DNA of 64,000 bases from Neoscytalidium dimidiatum (GCA_037367355.1 CM074699.1:2046001-2110000); one strand, 5' to 3'; positions 45,352 through 57,315 are shown, numbered from the stretch's first letter. A program made the numbers and translations. Notes: a model not told the origin generated them from the letters alone.

Positions 45352-46126
45352 ATCGATTTTTGGAGGTGTTTGGAACGCTAAAGTCTTATAGACGGAGGGA
45401 AGTTTCGAGTCGTTTTTGGTTCTCCATCGCCCCGCAACGAGCCCCGCCACCATAATTGCACCTCGTGTGGCAAAGGGTAATACACGCTTGCGATATTCCC
45501 GTTATTGGTTGGAAAAAAAAATCCGATAGATTTTCTGGATGGGTTGTTTTTTTTTGTTGAAGAACGGGGCAATGATGGGCGGACGAAAACCCTTATTGCC
45601 CCTAATAGAAGGGATGAGATGACGGTCCTGCATAGTGTACATTTTGGTTACTGTTCTAGTAGTAGTTTTTCCTTCCTGTTCATTTTGCCAGCACACCCCT
45701 ATTCCAAGCACCATCACCCGCTATATATACAACGAACTAGCTTCAAGTCTTTCCTTTCATACCAATCCATCTCGCATGTGACATGTTCTTCGAAGTGCGC
45801 ATGATTCATCCAATGGTGATATAGCAGCAGGAGCCATTTGGGACACATGGAAACCTTAGTTCACATTTCTACAGCACCGGCATGGATTTCCGTGCCTCGA
45901 AGTCGTGATTTCATATTCGCAACGTCTACCCTTGACGCAGTCCACCCTGCTCCACTGATGCGATGCAGCTTCGTTCATTTCTCTTACCTGACGCCATCAT
46001 CGCGGTGGTTTCGTCGATCATCGGCTTAATTAGTACTTTACTTCGATAATCATGTCTTTGCTAGAGCGGGGGAATCCATCGACAGTCCACCCCAGCGCCA
46101 TCGTATGTGGCTTGGGTGTGTTCTCA
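45352..46126. other. Convergent 3' flanks of ODC and atg5
   Basis: About 0.8 kb, A/T-richer than the genes, with T-runs near 45512 and 45548. It should hold both 3' UTRs. No gene seen. Confidence 0.5.
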
Positions 46127-47337
46127 TCAGCTCATCATCACGATCGCGACGTGCAAAAACCCATCCGCATAGGCGGCCGCCCTGAGCAGTTCCTCCACTG
46201 GCGCGCTTAGCGGCACCACAGCGCCATGCAGCACCGGTTGCGCCAGCAACGGGCTACGTCTGCTCGGGAAGAGCGAAGGCAAGACGGAGTTCAGCGCCGT
46301 GCCCATAGTCTGAAGCTGCCCAGCGCCACCCCGCGAGGACGTGCCCGAACCGCCCAGCATGGGCGGGACGAGAGCTTGCACGACGCGAAGAGAGGTAATG
46401 GTGCGTGCTGCCGGCGCGGGTGATTCCGTTTCTTCTGCTCCACCTTCGGCCTTTGCCTCTCCGGCGCTCTTTGCCGCGCCTGTTTCTGCACCGTCTCCTC
46501 CTCCTCCTCCTCCTCCTCCGCCGCCGCCGCCGCCGCTTGCTCCTGGCGCCCCCGGCAGGTACAACTTCATCGGCACGTGCCGCAGCGGGCCCGCACCAGG
46601 CGGGCTCACCAGCATCCGACCGTGCACGGCGTTCCAGGCGGCGAGGTCGTGCTTACGGACGGCGTCCCACAGGCGGTCCGAGGCCTCCTTCGACAGCGAC
46701 ATGGCGGCCTTAGCGGTGCCGTTGCGCAGGAAGTCGGCCTCCTTGACGCCGTTGATGAAGGCGTCGTGGTGCGCCTTGTACGCCGGGTCCAGCGGGACCA
46801 GCGTCGCGGGCGCGGGCGTCGTGAAGTGCGCTGTGAGACGCCAGGGCGCGCCGGGCTGAGCGGCAGAGGGCGTTGTGGGCGAGGGGGGTGGGAGCGCGGT
46901 GGTTGACAGCGGCGGCGGGTGGTTGAGCGAGTCGGGCGTGAAGGGCTCGGCGCCCGAGTAGAGGTCGTAGAGGAGACCAAGTGGGTGGTGCCACTTGAGC
47001 GGGACGTCGTCGTAGGAGAGCCAGCCTTTGCTGGGGTCGACGTCTGGGTTGATGAGGGAGGGTGTGAAGAAGGCGTGTAAGCGGGGTAGGAGGAAGGGAA
47101 TGTAAGAGAGGCGAGGAACTTGGATCTAACGTAGGAACATGTCAGCGAGAGGTCCGAGATCTGCTGCATGCCACCGTTGTAGCGTAGTCGGTGGTGAGGG
47201 CGGTGGAAATGGTTTACCATGTATGGATCTGACTCGTCGAAAGTGCGGCATTCGGTGCTGGCGAGCCGGACTTCGAGCGGGATTGAGCCGCCCCAGATTT
47301 GCTTCTGCAATACGTTGAGGTCATTCTGGTTGGCCAT
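46127..47337 (-). CDS. atg5: Autophagy protein ATG5
   Basis: Two exons, 47337-47218 and 47125-46127, total 372 residues. ATG5 is conjugated to ATG12 and, with ATG16, acts as the E3-like factor for ATG8 lipidation on the phagophore. The N-terminal ubiquitin-like fold starts NVLQKQIWGGSIPLEVRLA and continues IQVPRLSYIPFLLPRL. The ATG12 acceptor lysine fits the Lys in NGVKEADFLRNG (about residue 172), matching the position in human ATG5. RHVPMKLYLPGAP opens the second ubiquitin-like domain, but it is interrupted by an unusual run of about 13 glycines (about 236-250) coded by (CCT/CCG)n on the plus strand, and then by an Ala/Glu-rich stretch. The C-terminal part (HGAVVPLSAPVEELLRAAAY) ends with YADGFLHVAIVMMS. 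Confidence 0.95.
46495..46536. repeat. Trinucleotide repeat coding poly-Gly in atg5
   Basis: (CTC)n then (CCG)n on the plus strand. Read on the minus strand it encodes 13 consecutive glycines in ATG5. Such tracts often vary in length between strains. Confidence 0.9.
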
Positions 47338-48182
47338 CGCGGCGGCTGGCGCCGGGGGCGAGGCGTTGGGGAGGAGGAGGCGAAGAGAAAGGTGGGTTGT
47401 GGTGACGGTGGGGTGGTGATGCGGCGGAATGCGGGCAGCGGAGGTTTGCCGATCACCTTGTTGGACGGGCAGCCATCGTCTGGTGGGCGGGCAATGCTCA
47501 CGAGCGCCATGGTAAATGAATGAGAGAACTCGCGAAGTCAGGCAGTAGCCCGTTCGGTGGCCGAGCGAGGGGACGACGGGCTGGCGAATGAAGTGCGACA
47601 AGTTCCAAGACAATCACGGGCGTTTCGATTGCGCGAAACTACACAGGTACTCGGAGAGCTCCAGCGCGCGCGCGCGGCCCTGCGTCAGTTACTCACGCGA
47701 GCGCGCAGGGAAGCGCGTTCACTGCAGAGCCTAAAAAGTAGCCCAGGCCTAAGCCCTGGCCCATCTCCGGTCCGTCCACACCCACTGTCCGCGCCAACCA
47801 CTCGCCGTGCCCCAATTTGTCCGTCCATGGGATTTTCTTCTCCGCCCAGCATGCTACCCCAGACGCGTCCTACTCGCTCCCGCTACCCGCTGCTCGATCT
47901 TCCCGGCTGACCTCGCACTACCCCGCGGGGAACCCCATCCCCCATCCCCTTTTCCGAACGACTCGGTGCGCGTAATATCCAATCAGGAAAAGTCACAGCC
48001 TAAGGGAGAAGGGAAATACTGGATCAGATCATGCTCGCCCCAGCTACTCCGCCGTACCCGTAAAATCACGCCTTGTCCCCGGCCGCCTCTTCTCTCTCGC
48101 CCCTCTCCCCTCACGCGCCTTTGCTTCCCACCCCTTCGTCTCTCTTCCTCTCTGGTAGGCCCTCCTTTTACTGCCTACCGCA
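47338..48182. other. Divergent promoter of atg5 and unknown gene
   Basis: About 0.85 kb between divergent genes, GC-rich, with a CGCGCGCGCG stretch near 47670. No gene supported. Confidence 0.5.
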
Positions 48183-49061
48183 ATGACTACCGCAAGCCCT
48201 GTCCTCGGCCCTGGCCCTTCAGCCTTCAACATGACTCTCTCCAACCCACCGCCACCCGCACCCACCAACCGCAAGCGCTCCCGAAGCATGATATTCCAGG
48301 ATGACGGGGAGCATGAAGAGCAGCAGCAGCGCTGGCACACCAGGACGCACGGCGGCGAAAGCAGCAGCAGCGCCCAAGGGAGCAGCACCGACGACCTCAA
48401 GCGGACGCGAACCATGGGCGAGCTGGACGCGCTGGGAGTGATACCCATCAGCGAGGCGTGGCAGCTGCAAGGAATCATGACGGGCCTGCTCTCCGCCGCT
48501 GCGCCCGATGGCTTGAAGAACTTTGCCGCCGGCCGCTCGCTGGTCGTGCTGTGTGTGCTTGAGCACGTGGATATCCACTACCGCCTCCTATGGTATAAGT
48601 GAACCGCTACCCGCTCTCACCCTCACTCCATTCCAATTCCTCCAATGCCACCTCGGTGAAAACGGACCCTCACTCACGTCTGCGGCCCCAACAACAGCTC
48701 CGCCCTCCCGGCCCTCCAGACCCTCTCTCCCAGCCTCCAGCCCCTCCTCCTTACCCGGCACGACCCCTCCTTCGCCTCATCGCACCTGCAGCCGCGCCCC
48801 GACTTCCCCGTCCTCCCCGCCAAGGGTCACCCGCAGAACCACTTCCTCAAGCTCGGCCTACTACACCCACTGGGCGGCGGCCAGGCCGGCATGGACGCCA
48901 TAGTCGTGCTCGACGCGCGCGGCAGGCGGCGTCTGGTGTTGCCGTTCGGCTGGGGCGCTGGTAGACACGCCGGCGAGGTCGTCGGTGGCGATATGGTTTG
49001 CGAGAAGCTAATGGACGTGCTAGCCCAAGGAGTCGAGGTGCTGGAGAGGGAGATGAGATGA
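48183..49061 (+). CDS. Unknown Ser/Gln-rich fungal protein
   Basis: Two exons, 48183-48592 and 48698-49061, total 257 residues. The first exon begins with a low-complexity Pro/Ser and Glu/Gln-rich stretch including RKRSRSMIFQDD, then a conserved-looking helix (ISEAWQLQGIMTGLLSAAA) and DGLKNFAAGRSLVVLCVLEH. The second exon carries PALQTLSPSLQPLLL and HFLKLGLLHPLGGGQAGMDA, followed by a beta strand pair around VVLDARGRRRLVLPFGWG. The intron (105 nt, donor GTATAAG, acceptor CAG) has matching phase, and both exon frames look coding, but the branch site is not obvious. I do not recognise the family; no membrane or signal segment is visible. Confidence 0.75.
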
Positions 49062-49476
49062 AGTCTCAGCTTGAACTTGATCGGATTGCTGATGGCTAAT
49101 TAGCAGACATATCCCTTCAGCTTTTCTCCTTTCTTCTCTTTTCTTTTTCCTAAGACTTGATCTCCGGGGTCTGGAGAGTGACCTGACTGCGTATCTTTGT
49201 GGACGACTTCTTAGATTTTGTTTTACGTTCTTTTTTGCCCGGGAGTAAACTTGTATCGATCGGCGTGACCATTGGACGGGTATACCATAGGAGACGAAAA
49301 GGGAGCCAGGAGCTCATTGGAGGTAGATCAGACTGCGGGAAGAACGCTACTTGAACGGCCGAGACCGGCAAGAAGACACAGCGAGATGGAATTTGCCCTC
49401 GCCATCAAATAGATTTAGCATCAGTTTCCACCGTAAAGTCTGTTCAACTGTGTCCAAAGATGAGAAAGTTACTGTG
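49062..49476. other. Convergent 3' flanks
   Basis: 415 bases between the converging genes at 48183 and 49477, pyrimidine-rich in the first part. No gene seen. Confidence 0.5.
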
Positions 49477-50887
49477 CTAATTGAACGTCATCTGCTTCTT
49501 CGTGAAGTCCCTATAAATCTCCTCGAGCGCCTCCCGCTTCCGCTTCCTCGTCTGTTCCTCGTGCTCAGCCTCCTCCCTCTCTTCCTGTTCCAATATGATA
49601 TCCTCTTCGGTCCGCGGAACCCACGCCCTGATCGTCCCGTCCGAATGCGCGGAGTACATCTCCACGTCGTGAGCGCGCCACGCCAGCGCCGTGGTGCGGT
49701 TCTTCAGTTGCCGCTGATTTCCCGCCGCGCCCACCGTCCCCGTCGACCGGTGCGGCGTCTTCAGCCGCTTCAGCAGCCGGCCCTCGAACAACTCGTACAC
49801 CAGGATCTCACGCTCGCTAGGGTAGAACAGCAGCTCCTTCCCCGGCGCCGTCACCGCGGTCGGTGACGCCAGCGGCAGCAACGCGGACAAGTGCGCGTTC
49901 TTGACCATCGGCCCGAAGCTCGCGAGCGTGTTGGCGCCGGTGATGGTATCCCAGACGCGCACGCGCTCGTCGTGGCCCGCGCTCACCAGGTGCCGTCCGT
50001 CCTCCGTCCAGACGATGCCGTTCACGGCACCGCTGTGCGCGCGTCCTTGCTGCCGGTTGCGCGCGCGGCCGCCGCCCAGTCCGTCGAAGCCAACCACGCC
50101 GATCGAGTCCTCCATGTCGAGCACTCCCAGGCAGCCCGCGCTGCGCCGGATGTCCCAGAAGCGCACCGTGCCATCGGCGCCGCCGCTGGCGACGATGTGC
50201 TCGGCTGTGGGGCTCCAAGCGGTCGTGAGCACGGCACCGCCGTGCCCGGCAAGCGAGTGCGTTGCTGCGCCGGAGCGGAGGTCGACGAGGCGGACGGTTG
50301 GCTGTTGGGTTGCGCAGGCTACGAGGAGGTGGGATGCGACGGGCGACATAGAATGGGAGTAGATGACATGGTTGAGGTCAAAAGACGCGGAGACCTCGAG
50401 GGTTTCGGACGAGTAGATTTTCAGCGTGTGGTCGTACGACGAGGAGAGGAAGGCAAGCGAGTCGAAAGGGTAGAAAGAGACGTGGGTGATGCCGAAGCTG
50501 TGAGCTGTTGATGTTCTAGTAGAGAAGGTCAGTTGCAGGCTCCTGTCCATTCCGCGCGCCGCGGGGGGCGTACTTTCGCAAGGCTCCAAGCGGATAGAAC
50601 GTGTTCACGGAGTGGTCCTCGCGGGACTCGAGATCCCACATACATATGGATGAATCCGCACCGCCAGAGAGGAGATATCGGCCCTCGAACTTGTCTATCG
50701 TCATGGAATTCACGCCGGCAGCGTGAGCCTTGACGTCTTCCGAGAGCGCATCAACCTCAGGTTGCGCTGACCCATCAAAACGGAGCGGCGTAGATTGCAG
50801 CGAATGCAGCAAGCGGCTTGTCTCATGGCGCTGAAAGGCCGGAGGCGAAATGGCGCCCAGTGCACGGTTTAGTAGGAGAGCATTCAT
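49477..50887 (-). CDS. WD40 protein, CSA/ERCC8 (Rad28)-like
   Basis: Two exons, 50887-50574 and 50515-49477, total 450 residues. It resembles the Cockayne syndrome A protein, the substrate receptor of a CUL4-DDB1 ubiquitin ligase in transcription-coupled repair. The N-terminus (NRALGAISPPAFQRHETSRLL) is followed by WD repeats with NSMTIDKFEGRYLLSGGADS and WDLE, then SYDHTLKIY, LRSGAATHSLAGH, SGGADGTVRFWDIR, SAGHDERVRVWDT and MYSAHSDGTIRAWVP, seven blades in all by my count. A charged Glu/Lys helix ends the protein. CSA-type proteins and generic WD40 proteins can look alike; order and spacing of the blades favour CSA. It lies divergent from the gene at 51170, 282 bases apart. Confidence 0.88.
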
Positions 50888-51169
50888 GCATTGGGCGTGA
50901 ACGCAATGATGTTCATGGCGTGGGGAAGAGAGATGGCGAAGTACGGATGACGCAAAGGCGGTGGGCGCGACGACGGCTCAGTGGCCTGCTGCCCGTTGCC
51001 TGCCGGACTCGCGCGCCAAAATGCTGACTCGCTTATCGAAAACGTCTCATAAGTAATTCTGGTAACCTGCAACAGCAACCTCTAGGAAATCTTAACAAGC
51101 AACCAACGCCCAAGAAAAAAAAGTAAAAAATAGGTACTCGGGTAATCTCAACTCTGCGGACACTGAGCC

Positions 51170-51896
51170 ATGTCAGAGGCGAGGAAGCGAAAGCAGGCGT
51201 CAAGCCCAGAACCTCGTAAAGAGCGCGGCAAGAGGAGAACAGCCAGCCTCTACGACGCCGTAGCCGGTCAGTGCCTGCTTCCATACCCGAAGCATCACGA
51301 TCACTTATGAATCACCAGGACGTCTCAATAGCAACGGCTTCATCCCCACAAACGCAACCATTCCACCCAGCCAAGCCAAAAAATGGAAGCTGCAATGTCG
51401 TAGGCCCGTATCACCTGACGCCGATACAGTTCCTGTGTCCTTCGAGCCAATGGCACCCGATGACTTCCTTCTCAACACCAAAGATGCACCACCTCGCTAC
51501 GAGGAAGACGATGTCTACTTCGCCCATAGGTATCTGGCGTCCCATCAGCGGCTGCCAGATTCAGACCTGCTCAAGTCTCTCCATGCCTATACCTCTGATT
51601 TCTACTCGGCTTCTTTAGGCGATCAAGCGAAGAGGGATTGGAGGTCCATGGACGAGACTGCTCTTCTGGCCCTGGGCGTCCTTGTGGAAGAGGCAGCTGC
51701 TGATCTTTTGGGCGATACTGGCGACCTGACCTTCGTAGAAGGCGAAGATGATGATCCGCTAAAAATGCCACGAGCCTGGACTGGCTCGGGTTGGACTCGA
51801 AGCGTCATCAGACGAGCTCCCCGTGGCAAGAACAAGCCCAAAGAGAAGCCTGCAGCCGAAGACAAAGACCCCGATCCGGAGACGAGTGATGCCTGA
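51170..51896 (+). CDS. Unknown, nuclear-looking fungal protein
   Basis: Two exons, 51170-51266 and 51319-51896, total 224 residues. The 52-nt intron uses GTCAGT and CCAG; other acceptors downstream break the frame. The N-terminus is strongly basic (EARKRKQA, RKERGKRRTA) and looks like a nuclear localisation signal. KKWKLQCRRPVSPDADT follows, then YEEDDVYFAHRYL and a helical stretch RDWRSMDETALLALGVLVEE that seems conserved in other filamentous fungi. The C-terminus ends in Lys/Glu/Pro-rich low complexity. I do not recognise a named domain. Its divergent neighbour is the CSA-like repair gene, which is only weak context. Confidence 0.8.
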
Positions 51897-53794
51897 GTCA
51901 GATTGACCGGACCGTGCAATGAAGATCGTTGGCTGGCGCGAGGGGGCCCAAGCGGCGCATTCGATGACAGATGCGCTGGAAGCAGATCTTAGTGATCCGG
52001 TTGGAGGAGAATCAGTTCGTTCTACACGAGTTTATTCTTTCAACGGGAGCAAAGGACTGAAGACACCAAGTCACGTTACGTGCGTACCACCTCACTAAGG
52101 AATATAATCAGCCGCTTCGTTGGAGACGCGCCTGCCGCAGCCACGCATGGGAGAGAGCACCAGAGACCGGTGCCACCGGGTCTACTAGCTGGGCACTTAT
52201 CCCCGGTCGACCGAATACCAGACCTTTGGGAGCAAGCATCCTGGAACAGCTGCGGGATCCCTACACATCTCAGATGTCGCCGCATTGGCCAAGGAGACGA
52301 CTGAATGTGGCGCGGACTGTGAAGGTCTTCTAGTACCTGCAGCAGCAGATCATCATCCATGGGAAAGTTTTATCTAGAATGTTACGGATAAATGTGGCAG
52401 ACCTAGCGGGTGAAACTGGATGGAGTTGCCATACCAGTCTTGCACGACAGAACGGCATGTCCCGGTTCATCCTTTTGGCCGGACGTTGAAGTCAATAATG
52501 GTCAATAATGCATCAACCAACGCACGAGAAAAGCTGGATTGGATTGCATGTTCGAACCGCTGTGCCGCAGCATGAAAGGAGTGAGTCCTAAAGCATTAGA
52601 GCTCGTGATGACAGTCTAGAAAGGGCGGAAGAGCCCAGCGGATCTTGAAGATCCTTCTCGCCGCGCAGGACAGAGAAGCGAAGCCACTCAATAGGCCGGG
52701 TCCCTGTGTTGTTGCAGCAGATTAAGTCTACAGCGAAGCGGATGCGGCGAGAACGAGCCCCCCAAGCCAGGCGAAGCTCCCATGTGGCAGATCAGGCTAT
52801 TGTGCATGCAATTTAGCCGCACACCCGCAATCCTTCCCCAGAGACACCCTGGTACCCCAGCTTTTACCCCACCATTCATCTGTTGCCGTCGAGTCGCGCC
52901 ACCCTCTGCCGACCATCGTTCTGTCTGCTGCCCACGCATGCCACACGACGCGCTAGATGGCATTGCGGCGCAGCTGCTCGTGCTCTGTTACAGGTTTCTC
53001 CGTTCAATGAGTTCGTGGCCCGGCGCCGTGCGTGAGCAGCTCTGGGCCGCATCTATCACCTCTCCTGTCAACTGTGGAGCTGCTGTCAACCGCCGTCCTG
53101 CACCTCAGGCTATAGCTACCCAGAGAGCAGGAGCACGCACTGAAACCAGCATAGTTATTGCGGGCAACGAGAAGCAGACCGCTGTCGGCAGCTCGCGCCG
53201 AGTGCAAACGCTGTACCCGGCAATGCTCTGTCCCTTAGCGCGCTACGTGCTCGCCTCATTCAATTTAGGCAACTTTCTACCCGCACAGGCGAGGCCAGTC
53301 CAGCGCCTTCGAGCCACGCTGCCTAAGCCCACACATGCACATGTCCGAATGCCGCTTGTTGCGCGGCTTTCCGTGCCGTTTCCTGACGCCGCGCGGGACT
53401 CCTCAGTATTATTCACTGCCCAGCTCTCGTCCTACACCCGGGGCCGCTGTCGGAACCCCGGTCCGGGAGGCGCTCTGGGCGTTTCTTACTCCTCCGGCGC
53501 CCTAGGCCTCCCTCGTGAGAGATGGCTTGCCACGCCGGCTAAATGCGATAGACACCCATGCTCCCTCTTCGCCGCCTGCGAAACGCTCCTCTACCATGGA
53601 TCCGTATATAGGGCTGCTCATGTTCCTCCATGGGTGTGTTTTAGAGACCACGCTCGGTACTCCACCTCCTCCCCCCTCCCTATCCGCGTCCAACGTCGCA
53701 GCGGCCTGCTCTCCCTGGAGCAGCGGCAACCAAAGCAGTTCCACTGCGAACCTCCGATTACGCTTGGCTTGCGTAGCCCCAGTATCTCACAGTA
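51897..53794. other. Transporter upstream region, 1.9 kb
   Basis: No gene supported with confidence. An ATG-started open frame of 337 codons runs from 52782 to 53795 and its stop overlaps the transporter ATG; its protein has no recognisable features, so I treat it as leader or promoter DNA. A TATATA lies 185 bases before the transporter start. Confidence 0.5.
53605..53610 (+). promoter_or_regulatory. Candidate TATA box of sugar transporter
   Basis: TATATA 185 bases upstream of the start codon at 53795. Spacing is plausible for a fungal promoter with a leader of about 130 to 150 bases. Prediction from motif only. Confidence 0.35.
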
Positions 53795-55705
53795 ATGGAG
53801 GCTGCAACAAAGGGCCACTTCCGCCTTGCGGGCAGGGAGTATCCCGCGGTCACTTGGTGGAAGGAGCCGCAGATGCGGAAGACTTATATCTGTTTGATGT
53901 TTGTCGTTCTTACTAGTGTGAGTAGCCCCAAGGCGCTGGTTTCCATTTCCAGCGGAAATGATGCTGATTCGATATCAGGCCACCAACGGTTTCGATGGCA
54001 GCATGGTGAACGGATTGCTCGCCCTGGACCAATTTAAAGATTGTACGTGCTAAATAAGCCAATTTGTCGAGATATTTAAGACTCTGGGTGTATGGGAGAC
54101 TCTGAATTGCCATATTGCCTAGTCAAGTCCGCTGTCTTGTTTGTGGCTCTTGACGTGTGCTTTGAAGGCAATTCTCGAGCAACGCCCATCAAGGGACCTG
54201 AAAACTCGCCTCAGAGCCTGCAAGAGAGAGAACGAATGCTGACGGTAATTTCCCAGACTTCAACAATCCGAAGGGCTCGATCGTCGGTCTCTTCAGTTCA
54301 ATCATGTTCTTGGGCGGTTTGATTGCTCTCCCCGTCGTTCCCTACGCAGCAGATATCCTCGGGCGTAGGATGGCAATTTTCATCGGCTGCTGCATCATGA
54401 TCTTCGGCGTCGCCCTCCAAACCGCCAGTGTCAACTTCCGTATGTTCGTTGCCGCCCGTTTCTTCCTGGGATTCGGCGTTGCCATTGCACATGGTGCCTC
54501 GCCGCTGCTGATCACGGAGCTGGTCCATCCCCAGCACCGTGCCGCGTACACAACTATTTACAACACCACCTGGTATCTTGGCAGCATCATTGCCGCCTGG
54601 CTTACCTTTGGCACCAACCACGTCCCGAACCATTGGTCGTGGCGTATTCCTTCCCTCGTGCAGGCTGCACCCTCCATCTGCCAGCTTCTCTTCGTTTGGT
54701 TTGTGCCGGAGTCACCCAGATGGCACATCAACAAGGGGAATGAGGACAAGGCCCTCGAGATCCTTGCTAAGGTCCATGCGGAGGGCAATATCCACGATGA
54801 AGTCGTGCAGGTTGAATTCGAAGAGATCAAGCACACTCTGAAGCTCGAGAAGGAATTCGAAGGCAATGGTTGGATGGAGCTCATTAGGACGAAAGGAAAC
54901 CGTCGCCGCGTGCTCATTCTTGCCACTCTTGGTCTGTTCTCCCAATGGTCGGGCAACGGACTTGTCTCATACTACATGACTGAGGTGCTTAACGGCATCG
55001 GCATCGAGGACAGCAATATCCAGCTGGTCATCAACGGCGTGCTTCAGATCTGCAACGCCATCGTGGCCATCTCCTTCTGCTTCTTCGTTGACAAGATCGG
55101 CCGTCGCAAGCTCTTCCTCGGCTCGACTTTCGGTATGATGATCTGCTTCATCATCTGGACAATCTGCTCCGCTCGCTTCGACATTGAGGGCCGCACCAAC
55201 CACAAGATGGGAAACGCCGTCGTCGCTATGATATTCCTCTACTACGTCTGCTACAATATGGCTTGGTCTGGCCTGCTGGTCGGCTACGCTGTCGAGATCT
55301 TACCTTACAACATTCGTGCAAAGGGCATGTGTATTGTTTGGTTCACTGTCGACGCCGCCCTTTTCATCAACACTTACGTCAACCCCGTTGCGCTCGACAA
55401 CATTGGATGGAAGTACTACATCGTCTACGTAAGTTTTAGCCCCTTGTCTCAGCCCAATATTGAAGATGACCCGAGCTGATAATTCTCCGTAGTGTATCTG
55501 GCTCGGCATCGAGAGCTGCGTCGTCTACTTCTTCTACATCGAGACCCGCAACACGCCCCTCGAAGAGATCGCCAAACACTTCGACGGCGATGCCGCCATC
55601 GTTGGAGGCGCTGCCGCGACCGAGAAGGGGAGGGTCCTGGCTACCGAGATGGCGTTGGATGCCGACGAGTCAAAAGCGCCAGTCGTCGAGCACAAGGAGG
55701 TTTAG
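53795..55705 (+). CDS. MFS sugar transporter
   Basis: Four exons: 53795-53917, 53979-54042, 54257-55428, 55493-55705, total 523 residues. It belongs to the sugar porter family (12 membrane helices, plasma membrane) and resembles fungal hexose or lactose-permease-like transporters. Signatures are ATNGFDGSMVNGLLALDQF in helix 1, DILGRRMAIFIG after helix 2 (loop 2-3 GRR), ARFFLGFGVAIAHGASPLL, WRIPSLVQAAP, the PESPRWHINKG loop, DKIGRRKLFLG and the last ETRNTPLEEIAKHFDGD. The third exon holds most helices. Intron 2 is 214 nt, long for this window, but its phase fits. The substrate cannot be told; the AHGASPLLITEL pattern is common in disaccharide-type permeases. A long CT-rich upstream region suggests regulated expression. 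Confidence 0.93.
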
Positions 55706-56217
55706 AGCGGAGTGCCATAATGTTCTGCCACTTTGGTTGGCTGTCGTTTGGTTCTTGTTTGTAATGAGATGAGATGAGATTTTGCTCACGGCAACAGAGG
55801 TCCTTACGTACTTAATCCGCCATTATGCACGTTTTTATTAATTGGACCTTGAAATCGATAGTTTGTCTGTTGAATATCAGGAAGACCACTGAACGAGGGG
55901 TGAAACATCGTTCCGAGGATCACCTCAAGCATGCACGTGTCAGTAGGAGGGAGGAGATATGCATAGAATTGAGGGAAACTCGGGTATGAAGTCCCAGATG
56001 CTAAAGCATGGAACTCATATTTTCGTCCATGACGCTCTCTCTCGAAAGACCAAAAAGGCTCTCCAAAATAACTAACCATAAAAGTCGAACAGCAGAGAGC
56101 TAAGGCATCCTTAAGTCGGCCATGCCCGCAAAAGGTGAAGTCTTACCTCTTTCTCAAAAGGTAAAAAGAAAAAAGGCAATTAGACTGGAAAAAGAGACTT
56201 CTAGAGCATTCAGCCCA
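55706..56217. other. Convergent 3' flanks
   Basis: About 0.5 kb between converging genes, A/T-rich with GAGAT repeats near 55765. No gene seen. Confidence 0.5.
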
Positions 56218-57315
56218 TCAAGAATACGAGCTCAATGACAGTGCAACTTCCTGCAGATTCTTGGCCAAGTAGACTCTCACACTGCTATCATTTGCTGGGG
56301 GCATCTCGGCCAGCAGCTTGATTCTGTGCTCCTCGGCACCGACTCTGACCAGGGTTTCAGCCAGTTCCTTCTGCCCGATGCTGGGCTCGTCCTCATCCCG
56401 GATGCAGATTCCCACGTCAGCAGCCAACAAGGCCTCGAAATCGGTAGCACTATCGCCAACATAGATGACCAACTCTTCGCCGCCGTACTTCGCCGGTGTA
56501 GGCATATTGGCAAGCTTGTCCGCGCTGGTCCGGATGGCACCTCTCCCACCATCAGCGCCGGGCTGTGGTGTATTGAGCAAGCCTGAAGACCCATGTGGAT
56601 TATCCAGACCATCAATTTCGTTGGCAAGGATGGTAAGGCCCTCGACAGCCTGGCGCAGAGAGTCCGCATTAGGCTCGCTGGCGGCGGCAGCACGCAGGCA
56701 TTCGCGGATGAAGGTAGCGCTCCAGTTGACACTCAATATGGTGGTCTTTACGCCTTGGGTGAGCAGAGTTGACCACCCCTCCCGAAGAACGAGTTCGTTG
56801 CTCTCAACAGCCTTCACAGCACCTTTTTTGACGCCTTCGGTGGTTACGCCCTTGAAGATGCCGGCCTCCTCGACACGACGGACGCTACGGGACTCAATAA
56901 CCTCAAGGCTGGCTAGCCAAGACTTCTCATCGGCAATAGTGGTGCGCTCGGCCTTCTCGGGCTTGTAAGAGGACAGGTGGGCATTGTAGTCGTCGATATA
57001 TGCTCTCACGATGTCGTCCCAAGAGGTGGCGGCGGCGGATGGAGCAGCGTCCTGCTTGATCAAGAAGTCGCGTGCGTTGTCGGCGCAGATCTTGCCCAGA
57101 AAGTACAGCGTGTCCTTGCGGGTTATGGTGCCGTCCCAGTCAAGCACCAGGTGGATGGGGGCCACGGATGCCATGTGATGCAAGCGCTGCAATTGAAGGG
57201 GCGGGAAAGGTCGGATGGACAAGGAACTGGTGGCGAAGGAGTAATTGCACAACACAGACGGCACAAGGGCGAGAGTTGAGACAGTTCGACGCAGCTGCAG
57301 GCCACACGCAATCAT
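56218..57315 (-). CDS. HAD-superfamily hydrolase
   Basis: Single exon, 365 residues from the ATG at 57315. A second in-frame start at 57174 gives 318 residues and begins MASVAPIHLVLDWDGT. The HAD core is clear: nucleophile motif DWDGT (about residue 58-62), a cap-like helical insert, the motif II strand TTILSVNWSA, and the motif IV GDSATDFEALLAADVG. The first 47 residues are Arg- and Ser-rich, with almost no acidic residue, and could be a mitochondrial targeting sequence; whether the longer start is used is open. The enzyme is probably a small-molecule phosphatase of the phosphoserine-phosphatase-like group; substrate unknown. It is divergent from SDHB, 440 bases away. Confidence 0.88.
   Translation of the reverse strand: MIACGLQLRRTVSTLALVPSVLCNYSFATSSLSIRPFPPLQLQRLHHMASVAPIHLVLDWDGTITRKDTLYFLGKICADNARDFLIKQDAAPSAAATSWDDIVRAYIDDYNAHLSSYKPEKAERTTIADEKSWLASLEVIESRSVRRVEEAGIFKGVTTEGVKKGAVKAVESNELVLREGWSTLLTQGVKTTILSVNWSATFIRECLRAAAASEPNADSLRQAVEGLTILANEIDGLDNPHGSSGLLNTPQPGADGGRGAIRTSADKLANMPTPAKYGGEELVIYVGDSATDFEALLAADVGICIRDEDEPSIGQKELAETLVRVGAEEHRIKLLAEMPPANDSSVRVYLAKNLQEVALSLSSYS

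Noticed and set aside
51371..51375. Acceptor sites further downstream for the unknown gene at 51170
   Set aside because: The CAG at 51370 breaks the frame and the AAG at 51375 gives a weak site. The acceptor at 51318 gives a 52-nt intron and a clean frame.
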